Shown: positions 1-7,575, numbered from the stretch's first letter. The stretch: DNA of 18,313 bases from an uncultured bacterium (GCA_905214495.1 CAJMLW010000027.1:1-18313), one strand, 5' to 3'. The notes: generated by a model not told the origin, from the letters alone. A program made the numbers and translations.

Positions 1-53
1 GCAACGGCCTTCTAAGCCGTGGGTCGGGGGTTCGAATCCCTCCTGGATCACCA
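1..53 (+). tRNA. tRNA-Arg(TCT), 3' part only
   Basis: The anticodon stem (4-8 with 16-20) encloses the 7-nt loop 9-15, with anticodon TCT at 11-13, which reads AGA arginine codons. A T-arm with loop TTCGAAT follows, then the 3' acceptor strand and an encoded CCA at 51-53. The 5' half (acceptor strand and D-arm) lies outside the window. The gene is probably the last of a tRNA cluster, because a terminator follows directly. Confidence 0.93.
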
Positions 54-63
54 AAGAAATAAG

Positions 64-93
64 CGGATAGCTCGTAATGAGCTATCCGTTTTT
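64..93 (+). terminator. Rho-independent terminator of the tRNA gene
   Basis: A perfect 10-bp stem (CGGATAGCTC at 64-73 with GAGCTATCCG at 79-88) encloses a 5-nt loop and is followed by five T. It starts 11 bases after the tRNA CCA end. Confidence 0.9.
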
Positions 94-161
94 GCATTGC
101 TATTTTAAATTAGAACCGGCCTGTACTAATTTGAAGAACTCTATGTATATCTGTTAAATTA

Positions 162-559
162 TTAATTCGCATCTATCTCTACGGTATTCTTCTGTAACTA
201 TTGCACCAGTTCTGTATTTGTCATATTACCTGCGGCCACATCGATAATCATGTTTTCTACGTCTTGTTGTGTTGCCATAATATCGAATCCATTATAATTA
301 AATACACATAAATGCTATGCAGTGCAGTTCGCTTGTTTCCGTCAGTAAAAGGATGGTTATTGGCGATGCCATAATATAACTGTGCCGCTTTATCGTAGAT
401 GGATGGGTATAGATCATTCTCCATAAAGGTTTGAAAGGGCGTATTGACGGCTGACGCTAATAGGTTTTCATCGCGTACGCCTGGTGAAAGGACAAATGCA
501 TTTTCTAATTGGGTGTGGTGATATATTTTGACCTTTATTTCTATTATATAGGTAATAAA
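162..559 (-). pseudogene. Decayed Doc/Fic-family toxin gene
   Basis: Read on the minus strand, this stretch encodes a Doc-like Fic-fold protein. The core motif HPFTDGNKR lies at 355-329, preceded by a typical Doc run (LYPSIYDKAAQLYYGIANN). Fic/Doc proteins transfer a phosphate or nucleotide group to targets, and Doc toxins inactivate EF-Tu. Three lesions are visible. The reading frame shifts near 292-305, between VYL and NGFDIMATQQ. A TAG at 198-200 interrupts the sequence TELVQ-LQKNTVEIDAN, where the family usually has Trp, so TGG to TAG is likely. No ATG, GTG or TTG lies between the upstream in-frame stop (560-562) and the conserved part. Ignoring the lesions, it would give about 130 residues, the normal Doc length. 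No Phd-like antitoxin gene is visible next to it. The family assignment is firm; non-function is inferred from the lesions. Confidence 0.8.
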
Positions 560-675
560 TCAATAGAAACAATAGAATTCCTAATAAAATAAGTAAAAAA
601 TAAAAATAGAAAACCTCTTGTAAACCTAGTATTTATCTGCACTTTTATTAATAAAATTGTATTTATCAAAATAAA
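560..675. other. AT-rich spacer, no gene seen
   Basis: This stretch between the broken toxin gene and the clpL control region holds no open frame of note. It contains a 14-bp AT palindrome (TTTTATTAATAAAA, 643-656) of unclear meaning. A single TTTGACC heptad lies just outside, at 527-533. Confidence 0.5.
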
Positions 676-692
676 AGTCAAAAAAAGTCAAA
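676..692 (+). promoter_or_regulatory. CtsR-like tandem heptad operator
   Basis: The sequence AGTCAAA-AAA-AGTCAAA fits the CtsR operator pattern of two RGTCAAA heptads separated by three bases. It lies upstream of the clpL promoter. CtsR is the Firmicutes repressor of clp genes and controls clpL in several lactic acid bacteria. Whether this organism has CtsR cannot be seen here. Confidence 0.6.
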
Positions 693-701
693 AATATTTA
701 A

Positions 702-742
702 TTTGACCTATTGACTTTTTGACTTAATGGGCTTATTATAAT
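702..742 (+). promoter_or_regulatory. clpL promoter region with phased TTGAC repeats
   Basis: TATAAT at 737-742 is a good -10 box. Upstream, three heptads of opposite polarity to the 676-692 pair (TTTGACC 702-708, ATTGACT 710-716, TTTGACT 718-724) repeat every 8 bases. The possible -35 hexamers TTGACT (711-716 and 719-724) sit 20 and 12 bases from the -10, so neither spacing is standard and the true -35 is uncertain. A further lone GGTCAAA is at 809-815. Confidence 0.55.
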
Positions 743-764
743 GACATAAGGTTAAAGAAACCTA

Positions 765-798
765 GAAATAAAGCAAGAAATAAAGCAAGAAATTAAAG
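765..798 (+). repeat. 12-bp tandem repeat in clpL leader
   Basis: Two exact copies of GAAATAAAGCAA (765-776 and 777-788) are followed by a partial third (789-798). They lie in the predicted 5' untranslated region of clpL, between the -10 box and the ribosome binding site. The repeat may simply reflect slipped-strand duplication. Confidence 0.7.
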
Positions 799-851
799 AG
801 TCTTAAAAGGTCAAATAGATATACTTGTAGTGAGAAAGTGAGGTAATATAT

Positions 852-3059
852 ATGAACAACAACTTCAATAACTTTGGCAGCGATTTTGGTAGCATGAATG
901 ATTTGTTCAATCAATTGATGGGTAACATGGGTGGTTATTCCACAGAAAATCGTCGTTATAAAATAAATGGTCGTGAAGTAACTCCTGAAGAGTTTGCTTA
1001 TTATCGTCAAACAGGTCATTTACCTACTAATGAAGAAATCCAAGCAGCACAAGCTGCAGCTCAACAAGGCAAAATGAAAAAGGATGGTATCCTTGCTCGT
1101 TTAGGTACGAACTTAACAGATGAAGCTCGTAACGGTAAGCTTGATCCTGTTATTGGTCGTAACAAAGAAATTCAAGAAACTGCTGAAATCTTAGCACGTC
1201 GTACAAAAAATAACCCAGTTCTAGTCGGCGATGCTGGTGTTGGTAAAACAGCCGTTGTAGAAGGCTTGGCACAAGCAATCGTAAATGGTGATGTTCCAGC
1301 AGCGATTAAAAATAAAGAAATCATTTCCATCGATATTTCTGGTTTGGAAGCTGGTACTCAATATCGTGGTTCCTTCGAAGAAAATATCCAAAACCTTATT
1401 AAAGAAGTTAAGGCCGCTGGTAATATTATCTTGTTCTTCGACGAAATCCATCAAATCTTGGGCGCTGGTTCCACCGGTGATGGTCAAGGCTCCAAAGGCT
1501 TGGCAGATATTTTGAAACCTGCTTTGTCCCGCGGTGAATTAACAGTTATCGGTGCTACTACACAAGATGAATACCGTAACACAATCATGAAAAACGCAGC
1601 ACTTGCTCGTCGTTTTAATGAAGTAAAGGTAAACGCACCATCTGCAGAAGATACTTTTAAAATTCTACAAGGCATTCGTCCATTGTACGAAGCGCATCAT
1701 AATATTGAATTGCCAGATGCCGTTTTGAAAGCAGCTGTAGATTATTCCGTACAATATATTCCTCAACGTAGCTTGCCAGATAAAGCCATCGACTTGATTG
1801 ATGTAACAGCAGCTCACTTGGCTTCCCAACATCCTGTAACTGATATTAAAACATTAGAAGCAGATATTGCAGAAGCTAAAGCAAAACAAGAAGAGTTTGC
1901 TCAAAAAGAAGATTACGAATCCGCTATTAACGAAAAAATGCGTATTCAAAAATTACAAGAAGAAATCGACAAACATACTGACAATCAAAAGGTTGTAGCT
2001 CAAGTTAACGATGTAGCAGAAGCCGTTGAAAGAATGACAGGTATCCCTGTATCTCAAATGGGTGCATCCGATATTGAACGCTTGAAAGATATGAAATCTC
2101 GTTTACAAGCTCATGTCATCGGCCAAGATAAAGCAGTAGAAGCTGTATCTAAAGCTATTCGTCGTAACCGTGCAGGCTTTGACGAAGGTAACCGTCCAAT
2201 CGGGAGCTTCTTATTCGTAGGTCCTACTGGTGTTGGTAAAACAGAATTGGCTAAACAATTAGCACTTGATATGTTTGGTAACAAAGATGCTATCATCCGC
2301 TTGGATATGTCCGAATACAGCGACCGCACAGCGGTTTCTAAATTGATTGGTGCTACAGCTGGTTATATTGGTTACGAAGATAACTCCAACACATTGACTG
2401 AACGCGTTCGTCGTAATCCATACTCCATCGTATTGTTCGACGAAATCGAAAAAGCAGACCCTCAAGTTATTACATTACTTCTTCAAGTATTGGACGATGG
2501 TCGCTTAACAGATGGTCAAGGTAACACAGTAAACTTCAAAAATACTGTTATCATTGCTACATCCAACGCAGGCTTTGGTTATGGTAGCGATAATGATGAT
2601 GAAAGCAAAGTTGATGTAATGGACCGCATTGCTCCATTCTTCCGTCCAGAATTCTTGAACCGTTTCAATGCTGTTATTGAATTTAATCAATTGAGCAAAG
2701 AAGATTTGAAGAAAATCGTTGATTTGATGCTCGACCAAGTTAACAAAACTTTGGCTAAAAAACAAATTACCTTAGATGTAACTGACGTGGCTAAAAATTT
2801 GTTGATGGAACAAGGTTACGATAAAACTATGGGCGCTCGTCCATTACGCCGTGTTATCGAATCCGAAATTCGTGATAATGTAACAGACTACTACTTGGAT
2901 CACATCGATGCGAAACACTTGTTGGCTGATGTTGTAGATGGTCACATCGTGATAAGCGACAAGGATGCTGCTAACACATCCGATGCTAAATCCGATGATG
3001 ACAAATCTGCAGAAGTCAGCAAACAAGCTGATGATGCTGCATCCAAGGACAATAAATAA
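852..3059 (+). CDS. clpL: ClpL, HSP100-family ATP-dependent chaperone
   Basis: The 735-aa cytoplasmic AAA+ protein is expected to remodel or disaggregate stress-damaged proteins. Its N-terminus, with Asn/Phe-rich start, DLFNQLMGNMGGYSTENRRY and INGREVTPEEFAYYR, resembles ClpL of streptococci and lactobacilli rather than the double-Clp-N domain of ClpC. AAA domain 1 has Walker A GDAGVGKT (126-133) and Walker B LFFDEIH (194-200). A short charged coiled coil spans about 335-378. AAA domain 2 has Walker A GPTGVGKT (457-464), Walker B VLFDEIE (527-533) and sensor-2 GARPLRR (661-667). I see no IGL/IGF-type ClpP loop, so an independent chaperone is likely. The last 30 residues are a low-complexity Asp/Lys/Ser/Ala tail beyond the usual end. 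The ATG at 852 follows GTGAGG (838-843). Codon use is strongly biased, as in highly expressed genes. The gene stands alone, between its own promoter and terminator. Confidence 0.9.
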   Translation: MNNNFNNFGSDFGSMNDLFNQLMGNMGGYSTENRRYKINGREVTPEEFAYYRQTGHLPTNEEIQAAQAAAQQGKMKKDGILARLGTNLTDEARNGKLDPVIGRNKEIQETAEILARRTKNNPVLVGDAGVGKTAVVEGLAQAIVNGDVPAAIKNKEIISIDISGLEAGTQYRGSFEENIQNLIKEVKAAGNIILFFDEIHQILGAGSTGDGQGSKGLADILKPALSRGELTVIGATTQDEYRNTIMKNAALARRFNEVKVNAPSAEDTFKILQGIRPLYEAHHNIELPDAVLKAAVDYSVQYIPQRSLPDKAIDLIDVTAAHLASQHPVTDIKTLEADIAEAKAKQEEFAQKEDYESAINEKMRIQKLQEEIDKHTDNQKVVAQVNDVAEAVERMTGIPVSQMGASDIERLKDMKSRLQAHVIGQDKAVEAVSKAIRRNRAGFDEGNRPIGSFLFVGPTGVGKTELAKQLALDMFGNKDAIIRLDMSEYSDRTAVSKLIGATAGYIGYEDNSNTLTERVRRNPYSIVLFDEIEKADPQVITLLLQVLDDGRLTDGQGNTVNFKNTVIIATSNAGFGYGSDNDDESKVDVMDRIAPFFRPEFLNRFNAVIEFNQLSKEDLKKIVDLMLDQVNKTLAKKQITLDVTDVAKNLLMEQGYDKTMGARPLRRVIESEIRDNVTDYYLDHIDAKHLLADVVDGHIVISDKDAANTSDAKSDDDKSAEVSKQADDAASKDNK

Positions 3060-3141
3060 TCAGTAGGCTATTGGCCCTTTCATTGAATCCCTTACAACTC
3101 TCTCCATATACATGAATATAACAATAGTCCTATCGATAGTG

Positions 3142-3173
3142 AAAGCACTCGACATTATATCGAGTGCTTTTTT
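3142..3173 (+). terminator. clpL terminator
   Basis: An 11-bp perfect stem (AAAGCACTCGA 3142-3152 with TCGAGTGCTTT 3160-3170) encloses a 7-nt loop and continues into a T run to 3173. It lies 82 bases past the clpL stop. Confidence 0.9.
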
Positions 3174-3211
3174 GCGTTTTTATATGAATTTTGTATACAT
3201 GACAAAAATCA

Positions 3212-3241
3212 TTGATAACGTATTAATATATTTTGTATAAT
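3212..3241 (+). promoter_or_regulatory. Promoter of the 5-oxoprolinase operon
   Basis: TTGATA (3212-3217) and TATAAT (3236-3241) are separated by 18 bases. The predicted start of transcription is near 3248, about 50 bases before the pxpA start codon. Confidence 0.7.
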
Positions 3242-3250
3242 CATATTACT

Positions 3251-3266
3251 ATATTCTATAGAATTT
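3251..3266. promoter_or_regulatory. Palindromic operator, copy 1
   Basis: ATATTCTATAGAATTT contains the perfect 12-bp palindrome ATTCTATAGAAT (3253-3264), placed about +5 to +16 from the predicted transcription start. The same 16 bases recur at 10266-10281 in front of the amidotransferase gene. The position would suit a repressor; its identity is unknown. Confidence 0.6.
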
Positions 3267-3299
3267 AAAGAAAAGATGAAGAATGAGAGGAGCATAGTG

Positions 3300-4067
3300 A
3301 TGTCACATTATATAGATTTAAATAGCGATTTAGGTGAAAGCTTTGGCAATTATACTTTGGGCATGGATAGTGAGGTATTAAATCACGTCACTAGTGCCAA
3401 TGTGGCTTGTGGTTGGCATGCCGGCGATCCTCTCATTATGGAGGTCACCGTTAAGATGTGCAAAGAAAAGGGCGTAGCCGTAGGGGCCCATCCGGGATAT
3501 CCCGATTTGATGGGCTTTGGACGCCGTAAGATGGCGTTGAGTTCTGATGAGGCACGAGCCTATATGGTGTATCAACTCGGTGCATTGCAAGCCTTTTGTC
3601 ATCAATATGGCGTTGAGTTACAGCACATGAAATTGCATGGTGCCTTTTACAATATGGCGTGTGTAACGCCGGACCTAGCCGATGCAGTGCTAGATGGATT
3701 GCAAGCGGTCAATCCCAATGTTCGCGCTATGGTGCTCAGCGGTAGTTATATAGCTAAAGAGGCGGAGCGACGAGGTATTCCTGTGATTCAAGAGGTTTTT
3801 GCAGACCGAGGTTATACAGAGGAAGGCACCTTGGTGCCCCGTACGGAAGAGGGGGCTTTCGTAAAAGACCCACAAGAGGCATTAGAACGAGTGCTCATGA
3901 TGGTGCAAGAAGGCAAGGTCGTAACAAATACGGGCAAAACAATCGATATTGCAGCCGATTCCGTATGCGTCCATGGCGATAATCCAAAAGCGATAGCTTT
4001 CACAAAGTATATTCGTGAAGGCCTCACTAAGACAGGTGTCGTGGTAGCGAATTTTCAGAATCGATAG
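3300..4067 (+). CDS. pxpA: 5-oxoprolinase subunit A (LamB/YcsF family)
   Basis: PxpA works with PxpB and PxpC to hydrolyse 5-oxoproline (pyroglutamate) to glutamate with ATP, in the cytoplasm. Family signatures are clear: DLNSDLGE (6-13), NVACGWHAGD (34-43), GAHPGYPD (62-69), KLHGAFYN (111-118, usually KPHGALYN), then EVFADRGY and CVHGDNP near the C-terminus. At 255 residues it matches the usual length of about 245-255. I chose ATG 3300 because AGAGGAG (3286-3292) sits 7 bases before it and conserved sequence starts at once. An in-frame ATG at 3276 would add eight unconserved residues and would place the ribosome binding site inside the gene. It is first in the operon, 55 bases ahead of the transporter gene. 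Confidence 0.94.
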   Translation: MSHYIDLNSDLGESFGNYTLGMDSEVLNHVTSANVACGWHAGDPLIMEVTVKMCKEKGVAVGAHPGYPDLMGFGRRKMALSSDEARAYMVYQLGALQAFCHQYGVELQHMKLHGAFYNMACVTPDLADAVLDGLQAVNPNVRAMVLSGSYIAKEAERRGIPVIQEVFADRGYTEEGTLVPRTEEGAFVKDPQEALERVLMMVQEGKVVTNTGKTIDIAADSVCVHGDNPKAIAFTKYIREGLTKTGVVVANFQNR

Positions 4068-4122
4068 ATTACAATCGATTGTACAAGAATAGATAGAATC
4101 AGAATAGATAAAAGGAGTCAGT

Positions 4123-5319
4123 ATGAAACCGATTACAGGTAAAGCGAGTTTATCTGTCCTCTTAGGGGCAGCGTTTTTGATGGCCACGTCGTCCATTGGG
4201 CCAGGATTTATGTTACAAACGGCGGCGTTTACAGGCCAGTTAAAGGCGGATTTTGCGTTCGCCATTGTGGTGTCCGTTATTTTCTCCATCATTGCACAGC
4301 TCAATGTGTGGACCATCATCGGCATATCCCAAATGCGGGGCCAAGATATTGCGAATAAAGTATTGCCAGGGCTTGGTTATGCAGTAGCGTTCTTGATCTC
4401 GCTTGGGGGCCTTGCGTTCAATATCGGCAATATTGGCGGTGCGTCCATGGGCCTTAACATCGTATTCGGTATCGATACGACGATGGCGGCGGCCATCAGC
4501 GGTATTTTGGGGATTTTATTATTTGTATCCCCTAAAATGGGCGGCGTCCTCGATAACACGGCGAAGTTATTGGGCACTGTGATGCTCGTCCTCATCGGTT
4601 ATGTAGCGTTTTCCACAAATCCTCCTGTAGCAGAGGCTGCAACGCATGCCCTCGTGCCAACAAATTATCCTTGGCTAGCTACAATTACCCTTATCGGTGG
4701 TACCGTAGGTGGTTACATTACATTCTCCGGCGGACATCGCTTGATTGATGCAGGTATCACAGGTCGTGAACATTTAAAGGATGTACGTCGCGCTGCCTTC
4801 ATGGGTATGTCTGTAGACGCCATCGTTCGTATATTGCTATTCTTAGCCGTACTTGGCGTAGTATCCATGGGCTTTGTACTAGATCCAAAGGACCCCGCAG
4901 GTTCCGCATTCTTACTCGGTGCTGGTGAAATCGGTCATAAACTATTCGGTATCGTGTTCTTCTGTGCTGCGTTGACATCTGTTGTGGGCGCTGCCTATAC
5001 ATCGGTGTCCTTCCTTAAAACCTTGTTTAAGGTTGTGGAACGGTATGAAAAATTGACCATCATGGCATTCATCTTCGTGTCCACTTGCATTCTTATCTTT
5101 ATCGGCAAACCAGCTACGCTGTTAATTGTGGCGGGCTCTGTGAACGGTTTGATCTTGCCTGTTACCTTAGCCGTTATGTTATTGGCAACGCGCAAGACGA
5201 ATATCGTAGGGGACTATAAGCATAATCCGGTTCTATTCTATACGGGCTGGATTGTCGTGCTTGTGACCGCCTATATCGGTGTTACATCCTTGCAAGGTAT
5301 TGTGAAATTATTAGGTTAG
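4123..5319 (+). CDS. YcsG-like NRAMP-superfamily transporter, probable 5-oxoproline importer
   Basis: The 398-aa inner-membrane protein has about 11 hydrophobic segments and the NRAMP fold signature at the start of helix 1 (GPGFMLQTA, 26-34). Metal-carrying NRAMPs have DPGN in helix 1 and MPH in helix 6. Here the matching regions read LQTAAFTG and FSGGHRLIDAG (201-211), so the metal site is not preserved. In Bacillus subtilis the relative YcsG also lies among the ycsF/kipI/kipA genes, now known as pxpA, pxpB and pxpC. Location and loss of the metal ligands together suggest an organic substrate, probably 5-oxoproline; this is inference. The start ATG 4123 follows AAAGGAG (4111-4117). The gene ends 9 bases before pxpB, consistent with one transcript. 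Confidence 0.85.
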   Translation: MKPITGKASLSVLLGAAFLMATSSIGPGFMLQTAAFTGQLKADFAFAIVVSVIFSIIAQLNVWTIIGISQMRGQDIANKVLPGLGYAVAFLISLGGLAFNIGNIGGASMGLNIVFGIDTTMAAAISGILGILLFVSPKMGGVLDNTAKLLGTVMLVLIGYVAFSTNPPVAEAATHALVPTNYPWLATITLIGGTVGGYITFSGGHRLIDAGITGREHLKDVRRAAFMGMSVDAIVRILLFLAVLGVVSMGFVLDPKDPAGSAFLLGAGEIGHKLFGIVFFCAALTSVVGAAYTSVSFLKTLFKVVERYEKLTIMAFIFVSTCILIFIGKPATLLIVAGSVNGLILPVTLAVMLLATRKTNIVGDYKHNPVLFYTGWIVVLVTAYIGVTSLQGIVKLLG

Positions 5320-5328
5320 GGGGCACGT

Positions 5329-6072
5329 ATGAATCCCACAATTTCTCCGGTTGGGGATAGTGCTATCTCCATCGAATTTGGTCAAGTTATTGACCCTAAG
5401 ATTAATCAGCGTATCCGTCAGACCGTGGCGGGTATTGAAAGCCTTCATTTAGAAGGAATTATTGAGATAGTGCCCACCTATTGTGCGCTTCTCATTCAGT
5501 ATGATGCATTGCGTTACACCTATGCTGAGCTGTGCCGCATTCTTGAACCTATATGTATGCAGCCTATTAGGACTGATGAAAGTGAACTGGTGAAGGTCGT
5601 AGAAATACCGACCGTCTATGGTGGTGAATTTGGCCCAGACCTTGGATTTGTAGCCTCTCATAATCACTTAACCGAGGCCGATGTGGTGAGCATTCATAGC
5701 AGTACGGATTATCTCGTGTATATGATGGGCTTTATTCCAGGCTTTACGTATCTGGGTGGCATGGACCCGCGCATCGCTACACCTCGTTTGTCCTCACCGC
5801 GCACGCATATTCCGGCAGGATCCGTAGGCATCGCGGGTGAGCAGACCGGCACCTATCCATCGGATTCTCCTGGAGGCTGGCAAATTATAGGACGCACGCC
5901 TCTGTCCATGTACGATGAGTCGCGAGAACAGGCGGCTCTTCTCAAGGCGGGCGATTATGTGCGCTATGTTCCTATTGATGAAAGTGCGTTCCACTGTATT
6001 AAGAAATTGGGCACTTCTTTTAAGCCCGTTGTACATCATGTAAAGGTAGGTGACCTCCGTGGTGGCAGGTGA
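5329..6072 (+). CDS. pxpB: 5-oxoprolinase subunit B (KipI family)
   Basis: PxpB is the KipI-type subunit that pairs with PxpC (KipA type) to activate and cleave 5-oxoproline. The 247-aa protein has the expected N-terminal half (VGDSAISIEFG, 8-18) and the conserved C-terminal domain with GFIPGFTYLGG (134-144), RTHIPAGSVGIAG (158-170) and PGGWQIIGRTP (181-191). In B. subtilis the homologue KipI was first described as an inhibitor of sporulation kinase A, but the operon here supports the metabolic role. The start ATG 5329 follows a G-rich AGGGGG about 5 bases upstream. The 3' end overlaps the start of pxpC, which suggests translational coupling. Confidence 0.93.
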   Translation: MNPTISPVGDSAISIEFGQVIDPKINQRIRQTVAGIESLHLEGIIEIVPTYCALLIQYDALRYTYAELCRILEPICMQPIRTDESELVKVVEIPTVYGGEFGPDLGFVASHNHLTEADVVSIHSSTDYLVYMMGFIPGFTYLGGMDPRIATPRLSSPRTHIPAGSVGIAGEQTGTYPSDSPGGWQIIGRTPLSMYDESREQAALLKAGDYVRYVPIDESAFHCIKKLGTSFKPVVHHVKVGDLRGGR

Positions 6073-7102
6073 ATATAAGAATGCGTCATTTGAGGTGGTC
6101 TCGCCTGGTATGATGACCACTGTGCAAGACGGAGGGCGCGTAGGCTTTCAACAATATGGTATGCCCGTGGCCGGTCCTATGGATGGTGAAAGTTATGCTA
6201 TCGGCCAAGCCCTCGTAGGGAATACGACGCCCGTAGGGGCTTTGGAGTGCACTGTCCTCAGCCCTACGCTAAAGGTGAAAGGCACATGCATTGTTGCTTT
6301 CACAGGCGCCGACATGAGGCCTACCATTAATAATGTTGAGGTGCCACGGTACATTCCCTTTGTCTGTCATGACGGCGATGTCATCTCTGGTAGCTTTAGC
6401 CAATGTGGGGTGCGCATGTATATTTCCTTCGCTGGCGGCATCGATGTACCAGAAATCAATGGCAGCGTAGCGACACATACAAAGGCGAATATCGGTGGAT
6501 TTGAGGGCCGTCCTCTAGCAGCGGGCGATGAAGTACGTTTGAAGGACTGCACCCACGATACTATCATCTGCGACTATATTAGAGAATCAAATCATTTATT
6601 TAATACAGTCCTATTTAATCGGGGCGGTCGTGAATGTCATGAACCGCTACGAGTTGTACTGGGCTCGCAAGCTAAGTGTTTTACAGAAACAGGTATCCAT
6701 AATTTTAGCAGTGAACTTTATACATTGACCATCCAATGCGACCGCATGGGATTTAGATTAGATGGAGCTCCTGTTGAACACATCGACGGCGCCGATATCA
6801 TATCGGATGGCGCTGTGTTTGGATCCATTCAAGTCCCGTCTGATGGGAATCCAATCATCCTCATGGCAGATCGGCAAACGACGGGGGGCTATACAAAAAT
6901 CGGTAGTGTTATTACGGCCGATTTACCTAGACTGAGTCAATTGCCTATTGGGGATGGAATTATCTTTGATATTGTATCTGTGGAAGAGGCGCAAGAGATT
7001 TATAGGGCATATATGCAAAATTTGCATAGCAAAATTCGGCTAGCTTTTGCACAAAGTACATTTGTATTTTCTGTACGAAAAACATCTGTTAGTGAAGTAT
7101 GA
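6059..7102 (+). CDS. pxpC: 5-oxoprolinase subunit C (KipA family, biotin-dependent carboxyltransferase fold)
   Basis: This is the third 5-oxoprolinase subunit. The family signature SPGMMTTVQDGGR (15-27) and the following QYGMPVAGPMD are clear. So is the C-terminal block DRQTTGGYTKIGSVITADLPRLSQL, shared with urea amidolyase and allophanate hydrolase subunit 2 proteins. Three in-frame GTG codons could start it (6050, 6059, 6062). AGGTGA at 6048-6053 fits a ribosome binding site for 6059 or 6062 and overlaps the 6050 codon, so I chose 6059. The start overlaps the end of pxpB by 14 bases. The last 25 or so residues are unlike the usual short tail, and the adhesin remnant begins right after the stop. 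The tail may therefore have been altered when downstream DNA was lost. Confidence 0.92.
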   Translation: MVAGEYKNASFEVVSPGMMTTVQDGGRVGFQQYGMPVAGPMDGESYAIGQALVGNTTPVGALECTVLSPTLKVKGTCIVAFTGADMRPTINNVEVPRYIPFVCHDGDVISGSFSQCGVRMYISFAGGIDVPEINGSVATHTKANIGGFEGRPLAAGDEVRLKDCTHDTIICDYIRESNHLFNTVLFNRGGRECHEPLRVVLGSQAKCFTETGIHNFSSELYTLTIQCDRMGFRLDGAPVEHIDGADIISDGAVFGSIQVPSDGNPIILMADRQTTGGYTKIGSVITADLPRLSQLPIGDGIIFDIVSVEEAQEIYRAYMQNLHSKIRLAFAQSTFVFSVRKTSVSEV

Positions 7103-7109
7103 ATTGATG

Positions 7110-7575
7110 AAGGCATACTCACTATGTATATCTATCGGTTATGCCGTAAATCCTGAGCTTACAAATATGACGTTTGCTACATTTAAGGATACTGCGACTG
7201 GCAATATAACGGTAATGAATGGTAACGGTATTACCATTACGCCAGCAGTTGGAGCAACACCAGCTAATCCTGTATCCTTAACGAAGGATGGCCTCAATAA
7301 TGATAATAACCAAATTAAAGGAGGTGCGCCTGGTACAGAACCAACCGATGCAGTGAATGTAGCTCAGTTGAATGCATCTAATGCAAATACAAGCCAAGCT
7401 ATTAATCAATAAAAAAGAAAATGCAGAACAAAAATATGTTATCGCTGATCAAGCGGCTCGTCTGACTACGTTAGAAGCTGAGAACGAACAACAACGTCGT
7501 GAATTGGCAGAAACGAAGAAGGGCTTAGACGATTTGAAAGTGGCAGTAGATAAATTGTTAGCATCCAAATGCTAA
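7110..7575 (+). pseudogene. Remnant of a YadA-type trimeric autotransporter adhesin
   Basis: The first part (about 7140-7410) encodes typical trimeric adhesin sequence: NITVMNGNGITITPA, PVSLTKDGL, NQIKGGAPG and the neck motif TDAVNVAQLNAS. This frame stops at 7410-7412. The second part, in another frame (about 7411-7575), encodes a coiled coil (ADQAARLTTLEAENEQQ, then KKGLDDLKVAVDKLL) ending in LASKC. No beta-barrel anchor, passenger head or signal peptide is present. Known adhesins of this kind are hundreds to thousands of residues long, so this is a deletion scar with both ends joined and a frameshift at the joint. It starts right after pxpC, has no promoter of its own that I can see, and is probably carried on the end of that operon's transcript. 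Confidence 0.75.

Noticed and set aside
3276..3299. Longer N-terminus for PxpA from an in-frame ATG at 3276.
   Set aside because: The ribosome binding site AGAGGAG lies inside that extension, and conserved PxpA sequence begins right after ATG 3300.
3882..4325. 147-codon open frame on the minus strand across pxpA and the transporter gene.
   Set aside because: It spans two clear plus-strand genes and shows no recognisable domain.
7012..7028. Perfect inverted repeat TATGCAAA-A-TTTGCATA near the end of pxpC.
   Set aside because: It is inside coding sequence, has no T run, and in AT-rich DNA can arise by chance; no role could be argued.
7047..7412. A complete 121-residue protein read through the pxpC end into the adhesin remnant.
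   Set aside because: Its first third overlaps pxpC out of frame; only the part after about 7140 looks like real protein.
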